64,000 nt of DNA, taken from NCBI GenBank assembly GCA_964602055.1, contig CAZRPU010000001.1, positions 1 to 64,000 on the forward strand, given 5' to 3'. Of the stretch, positions 60,129 through 64,000 are shown one piece after another. A program made the translations under genes and the position numbers. The notes under the pieces were generated by a model, which saw only the letters and a program-made list of their open reading frames with translations, searched no databases and was not told the DNA's origin. Position 1 is the stretch's first letter, and each line of letters begins with the position of its first letter. The stretch is from JACPLA01 sp964602055. GTDB lineage: Bacteria > Bacteroidota > Ignavibacteria > UBA10030.

Positions 60129-60458
60129 ATGGACATCATGCACTGGCTCTCACAGCCCGGCCTTCCTCATTTTCTTCTCATCAGCGCTGTTCTCTTCTCC
60201 CTCGGCGTGTTTGCGATTGTGACCAGGCGGAATGCCATTCAGGTTCTGATGGGCATCGAGTTGATTCTCAATGCCGCCAACATCAATTTCATTGCGTTCT
60301 CCCGCTATTCGTGGGGTACGTTCGACGGACAGGTGATTGCGGTGTTTGTCATTATTCTTGCGGCCGCCGAGGCGGCGATTGCTCTTGCGATCGTTCTCAA
60401 TATCTACCAGACATTCAATACCGTGAATGTTGACGAAATCAACAAGATGAAGGACTAG
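60129..60458 (+). CDS. nuoK: NADH-quinone oxidoreductase subunit K
   Basis: The 109-residue product has three membrane segments and the signature GIELILNAANINFIAF with the conserved Glu, plus AAAEAAIALAIVLN with the second. These acidic residues take part in proton transfer. The start at 60129 is just past the nuoJ stop. Confidence 0.95.
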   Translation: MDIMHWLSQPGLPHFLLISAVLFSLGVFAIVTRRNAIQVLMGIELILNAANINFIAFSRYSWGTFDGQVIAVFVIILAAAEAAIALAIVLNIYQTFNTVNVDEINKMKD

Positions 60459-60470
60459 TCTCAGCGCTTT

Positions 60471-62732
60471 ATGGCACCTGGAACACTTCTACAGCTTGCG
60501 GTTGCCGTTCTCCTGCTTCCCCTTGCGAGTTTTCTCGTTCTCATTTTCTTCCAGAAGAGAATCCCGCGCAACGGCGATTGGCTGGGTACGCTGCTGATGT
60601 TTGCCGGGCTCGCTCTTTCCGGAGTGATCCTCTCCACGAAGCTTTTCTCCTATCCTGACGAAGTACTCCAAACGTCGTTCACATGGGTGAATTTTGGGGA
60701 TGTGCCCCTGATGGGTCCCATGACCCTCGATTTGGGCATCCTTGTGGACAACCTGGCAGCCGTCATGCTGGTCGTGGTGATGATCGTCAGTTCCTTCGTT
60801 CATTTGTTCTCGATGGGCTACATGAAAGGAGACGTCCGCTACGGGCGCTATTTCGCCTACCTCGGCATCTTTACGTTCTCCATGCTGGGAATCGTCATCA
60901 CTAATAATTTTTGGATGATGTATGTGTTCTGGGAGCTCGTCGGCCTGAGCTCGTATCTCCTCATCGGCCACTGGTTTGAAAAGAAATCCGCCTCCGACGC
61001 CGCGAAGAAGGCCTTTATTGTCAATCGCATCGGCGATATCGGCATGTTCACCGGCATCATGATCCTGTTTGCAACGTTCCATTCCTTCAGTTTCGACGTC
61101 ATCTTCAGCTCGATGCAAAGCGGCGTCATTCCGATGGAGAGCGAAACATGGCTGACGGCTGCGGGCATATTGATTTTCTGCGGAGCCATCGGCAAGTCGG
61201 CGCAATTCCCCCTGCATGTGTGGCTGCCGGATGCCATGGAAGGACCTACTCCCGTCAGCGCGTTGATTCACGCAGCGACCATGGTTGCCGCCGGCGTGTA
61301 TCTGGTGGCGAGGACATTTTCCATGATGACGGCGGATGCACTCCTCTTTATTGCCTACGTCGGTGCGATCACTGCGTTCATTTCTGCAACCATTGCCATC
61401 ACTCAAAATGATATCAAGAAAGTTCTCGCCTATTCGACGGTGAGCCAGCTCGGATATATGGTACTGGGTTTGGGCGTGGGGGCCTACACGGCGGGGTTCT
61501 TCCACCTGGTGACCCATGCGATGTTTAAGGCCGGACTGTTTCTCGGATCGGGATCGGTCATTCACGCCATGCACCATGCGCTCCATCATCGCAATGATCA
61601 TCACACGGACCCCCAGGACATCCGGAACATGGGTGGGCTCAGGAAGAAAATGCCCGCGACATTCTGGACGTTCATTGTCTACACGCTCGCCATTTCGGGT
61701 ATTCCTTTGACCTCGGGTTTTCTCAGCAAGGATGAAATCCTTGCGGGGACACTGGCGTTCGGCAGCCTCACAGGTCATTCGTTTATTCCCATCATCGGAT
61801 TCCTTGTTGCCGGTCTGACGGCCTTCTATATGTTCCGGCTGGTCATCCTGGTCTTCTTTGGCCAACATCAGGATGAACAAAGGTTCGAGGCCGTCCACGA
61901 GTCTCCCTGGGTCATGACGGTACCTCTCATTGTTCTCGCCGTTCTTTCGTTCTTTGCGTTCTACAGCCTGAATCCGTTCGGGGCAGCCGACGGATGGTTT
62001 TTCAGCGCCATCAAGCGGCCGCTATCGGTTGTTCCGGCGGCAGCTGCCGCGGCAGGCATCGGGGAATTCGAGGAAGCTCTCCATCATTCCCACACCACCG
62101 CCATGATTCTTTCTCTCCTTGTGGCGAGCAGCGGAATTGCACTGGCTTTTGTGATGTACTTCTGGAAGCGCATCAGCGCGGACGCCATTGAAGGCCGGCT
62201 GAAACCCATCCATCAATTCCTTCTCAACAAGTGGTATTTCGACGAACTCTACGATGCGACTATCGTTCGAGGCACGCTTCTCATCACAAGAGCCTTCCGC
62301 TGGTTCGATAACATGATCATCGATGGCATTGTGAACGGAACGGCAAGCTGGACCCGAGCCGTTACCCTGGGAACGAAGCGGAACTGGGAAGAAGGGACGC
62401 TTGCGGCTCTTTTCTATATGGCAGTTGCCGGAGTCATTTCTGTTTATGCGGCATGGATAACCGGCGAGGCAATGTGGGCCGGCGACGCCGGATTTGGCGG
62501 CCGCCTCATCACGATCTTTCTAAGCATCGGAGTCGGAGGGTTAACCTTCTTTCTGATGTATGCCGGCGCAGGCGGATTCGACAATCGGATCGTCGACGGC
62601 ATGGTCAACCTGGTCGCCTACCTGGCAGGATTCTTCGGGCTGGTAACGCGTCGGATCCAAACCGGCAAGGTGCAGACATACATTGTCTTTGTGCTCCTGG
62701 GCGTCATGGTGTTTTTCCTGTGGTATAAATAG
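60471..62732 (+). CDS. nuoL: NADH-quinone oxidoreductase subunit L
   Basis: The 753-residue product is an antiporter-like subunit with about 16 membrane segments. It has FWELVGLSSYLLIGHWF, the conserved Lys in GKSAQFPLHVWLPDAMEGPTPVSALIHAATMV, and the long lateral helix near the C terminus. It is a proton channel at the far end of the membrane arm. The length is greater than the usual ~610-660, with extra segments at the C terminus. Confidence 0.95.
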   Translation: MAPGTLLQLAVAVLLLPLASFLVLIFFQKRIPRNGDWLGTLLMFAGLALSGVILSTKLFSYPDEVLQTSFTWVNFGDVPLMGPMTLDLGILVDNLAAVMLVVVMIVSSFVHLFSMGYMKGDVRYGRYFAYLGIFTFSMLGIVITNNFWMMYVFWELVGLSSYLLIGHWFEKKSASDAAKKAFIVNRIGDIGMFTGIMILFATFHSFSFDVIFSSMQSGVIPMESETWLTAAGILIFCGAIGKSAQFPLHVWLPDAMEGPTPVSALIHAATMVAAGVYLVARTFSMMTADALLFIAYVGAITAFISATIAITQNDIKKVLAYSTVSQLGYMVLGLGVGAYTAGFFHLVTHAMFKAGLFLGSGSVIHAMHHALHHRNDHHTDPQDIRNMGGLRKKMPATFWTFIVYTLAISGIPLTSGFLSKDEILAGTLAFGSLTGHSFIPIIGFLVAGLTAFYMFRLVILVFFGQHQDEQRFEAVHESPWVMTVPLIVLAVLSFFAFYSLNPFGAADGWFFSAIKRPLSVVPAAAAAAGIGEFEEALHHSHTTAMILSLLVASSGIALAFVMYFWKRISADAIEGRLKPIHQFLLNKWYFDELYDATIVRGTLLITRAFRWFDNMIIDGIVNGTASWTRAVTLGTKRNWEEGTLAALFYMAVAGVISVYAAWITGEAMWAGDAGFGGRLITIFLSIGVGGLTFFLMYAGAGGFDNRIVDGMVNLVAYLAGFFGLVTRRIQTGKVQTYIVFVLLGVMVFFLWYK

Positions 62733-62757
62733 GTTTTCAAGAAGAGGATAGCTACCC

Positions 62758-64000
62758 ATGGATCTTCAATTTCTCGGAATAGGGGTCCTTACGTGGATCA
62801 CGTTCCTTCCGATCATCGGCATGGTTGCCGTGCTGACGGTTCCCAAGGGAAACGACGGCGCCCTGAAGTGGATTCCGGCAGCTGCGACGTTCCTGCAGCT
62901 CGTTCTTGCCATGATGATCTACTTCAATTTCAATAAATCGATGAGCGGCATTAACTCGATTGAAGGGATGCAATTCGTCGAGAAGGCAACGTGGATTGAC
63001 ATTCCCGGGGTTGCATGGTTCGGCAGAATTCAGATAGAATATTTCATGGGTGTGGACGGATTGAGCGTGACGATGGTCCTGTTGACAGCCCTGATAAGTT
63101 TTGTTGCCGTGTTCGCCTCGTGGAACATCGAGAAATCCCTCAAAGGCTATATGGCCATGTTGCTTCTGCTGGACACGGGGATGATCGGCGTCTTTGTCGC
63201 ATTGGACTTCTTCCTCTTCTACGTTTTCTGGGAAGTGATGCTGCTGCCGATGTATTTCTTGATAGGCATTTGGGGCGGCCCCCGGCGCGAATATGCCGCG
63301 ATTAAGTTCTTTCTCTATACCTTGCTGGGCAGCGTCCTCATGCTCCTGGCCATCATCGCTCTCTACTTCAGCGTTTCCATTGTCGATCCGTCCAGCGGCG
63401 ACAAGGTTCATACGTTCAACATGCTCGCCATGATGAACCCTGCGAACTATGAACCCGGCTCTCTCCTCGCCGGGACCGGAACGTATTGGCGATCTCTCGC
63501 CTATATTGCGTTGTTCATCGGATTTGCCATCAAAGTACCCATCTTTCCTTTCCATACATGGCTTCCGGACGCGCACGTTGAAGCGCCGACGGCTATCAGC
63601 GTGATTCTTGCCGGCGTTCTGCTGAAGATGGGAACGTACGGTATCTTGCGGATCAGCTATCCGATGTTTCCGGATTTTGCCCAGGCGTATGCAGTTCCTC
63701 TGGCGGTTGTTGCCTTTATCAATATTGTCTATGGCGCCCTCTGCGCCATGGCTCAGCAGGACTTTAAGAAGCTAATCGCGTATTCCAGCATCAGCCACAT
63801 GGGAGTGGTTCTCCTGGGCATGTCCGCGTTGAATACGCAGGGCATGATGGGCGCGGTGTTCCAGATGTTCAACCACGGAACAATTACCGCGATGCTCTTC
63901 TTGATTGTGGGCGTACTGTACGACCGGGCGCACACCAGGGATATCAACGCGTTCGGAGGGTTGGCCGTGACGATGCCAAAATATACCGGGATCATGACGG
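62758..64000 (+). CDS. nuoM: NADH-quinone oxidoreductase subunit M (partial, cut by window edge)
   Basis: The open frame continues past the end of the window (414 codons seen). It has FFLFYVFWEVMLLPMYFLIGIWGG, FAIKVPIFPFHTWLPDAHVEAPTAISVILAGVLLKMGTYG and LIAYSSISHMGVVLLG, which are NuoM signatures. The ATG at 62758 has GAGGA upstream. NuoN would be expected beyond the window. Confidence 0.94.
   Translation, partial: MDLQFLGIGVLTWITFLPIIGMVAVLTVPKGNDGALKWIPAAATFLQLVLAMMIYFNFNKSMSGINSIEGMQFVEKATWIDIPGVAWFGRIQIEYFMGVDGLSVTMVLLTALISFVAVFASWNIEKSLKGYMAMLLLLDTGMIGVFVALDFFLFYVFWEVMLLPMYFLIGIWGGPRREYAAIKFFLYTLLGSVLMLLAIIALYFSVSIVDPSSGDKVHTFNMLAMMNPANYEPGSLLAGTGTYWRSLAYIALFIGFAIKVPIFPFHTWLPDAHVEAPTAISVILAGVLLKMGTYGILRISYPMFPDFAQAYAVPLAVVAFINIVYGALCAMAQQDFKKLIAYSSISHMGVVLLGMSALNTQGMMGAVFQMFNHGTITAMLFLIVGVLYDRAHTRDINAFGGLAVTMPKYTGIMT

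Noticed and set aside
60489..61898. A 469-codon minus-strand open frame rich in His, Arg and Glu
   Set aside because: Antisense shadow of nuoL; composition reflects reversed codons of hydrophobic residues.
62752..63576. A 274-codon minus-strand open frame
   Set aside because: Antisense shadow of nuoM, which carries clear subunit motifs.
1..64000. CRISPR arrays, insertion sequences, prophage or integrated elements
   Set aside because: No repeat-spacer pattern, transposase, integrase or terminal repeats were found on reading both strands.

Overview
This is a 64 kb chromosomal window with about 60 protein-coding genes and no rRNA, tRNA, CRISPR array or transposase that I can see. Three things suggest a Gram-negative bacterium of the Bacteroidota/Chlorobiota/Ignavibacteriota (FCB) neighbourhood: outer-membrane beta-barrels ending in phenylalanine, including one of the DUF5916 type; a complex I operon that goes straight from nuoD to nuoH without nuoE, nuoF or nuoG; and promoters of the form TTG-N20-TAnnTT. 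Clear Shine-Dalgarno sites precede many starts, which argues against a typical Bacteroidia. The placement is inference only.

Layout. 1-16.6 kb: a zinc-ribbon miniprotein, a GT2 glycosyltransferase, an exported methyltransferase, and exported metallopeptidases of families M61, M28 (three) and M24 (Tat signal). Among them lie a membrane-anchored deaminase, a haem-binding protein, a receiver protein, a receiver-kinase and a galactokinase. One M28 gene carries a single amber codon where a tryptophan is expected. 16.7-25.5 kb: a DUF5916-type outer-membrane protein, a lipid kinase whose promoter implies a leaderless message, and a five-gene LolA/FtsX/ABC/beta-barrel export operon headed by a GbsR-type regulator. 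25.7-33.6 kb: two ECF sigma/anti-sigma modules, tandem DUF4097 proteins, a receiver-kinase that lacks its phospho-accepting histidine, and a VWA lipoprotein.

33.1-47.0 kb is the most unusual part. A signalling run encodes a Pro/Ala-linker protein with a degenerate receiver, a CheY-like protein, a 957-residue hybrid kinase, a receiver-kinase, a receiver-pseudokinase and a four-cysteine protein. It leads directly into a PilC/GspF and PilB/GspE assembly locus with three short pilin-like proteins that lack the normal prepilin motif; a fourth such protein lies just upstream. The PilC gene has its own promoter and a structured leader RNA. I read this as a dedicated pilus- or pseudopilus-like machine with its own multistep phosphorelay.

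47.1-55.3 kb is housekeeping: an unknown secreted protein, ferrochelatase, a KefB-type antiporter, an M20 dipeptidase, and a cNMP/DUF1003 - cobalamin adenosyltransferase - CBS - ferredoxin operon. 55.3-64.0 kb is the complex I operon nuoABCDHIJKLM behind a near-consensus promoter; nuoM runs off the right edge.

Transcription signals were read by eye. All family names come from motif recognition without a database search.
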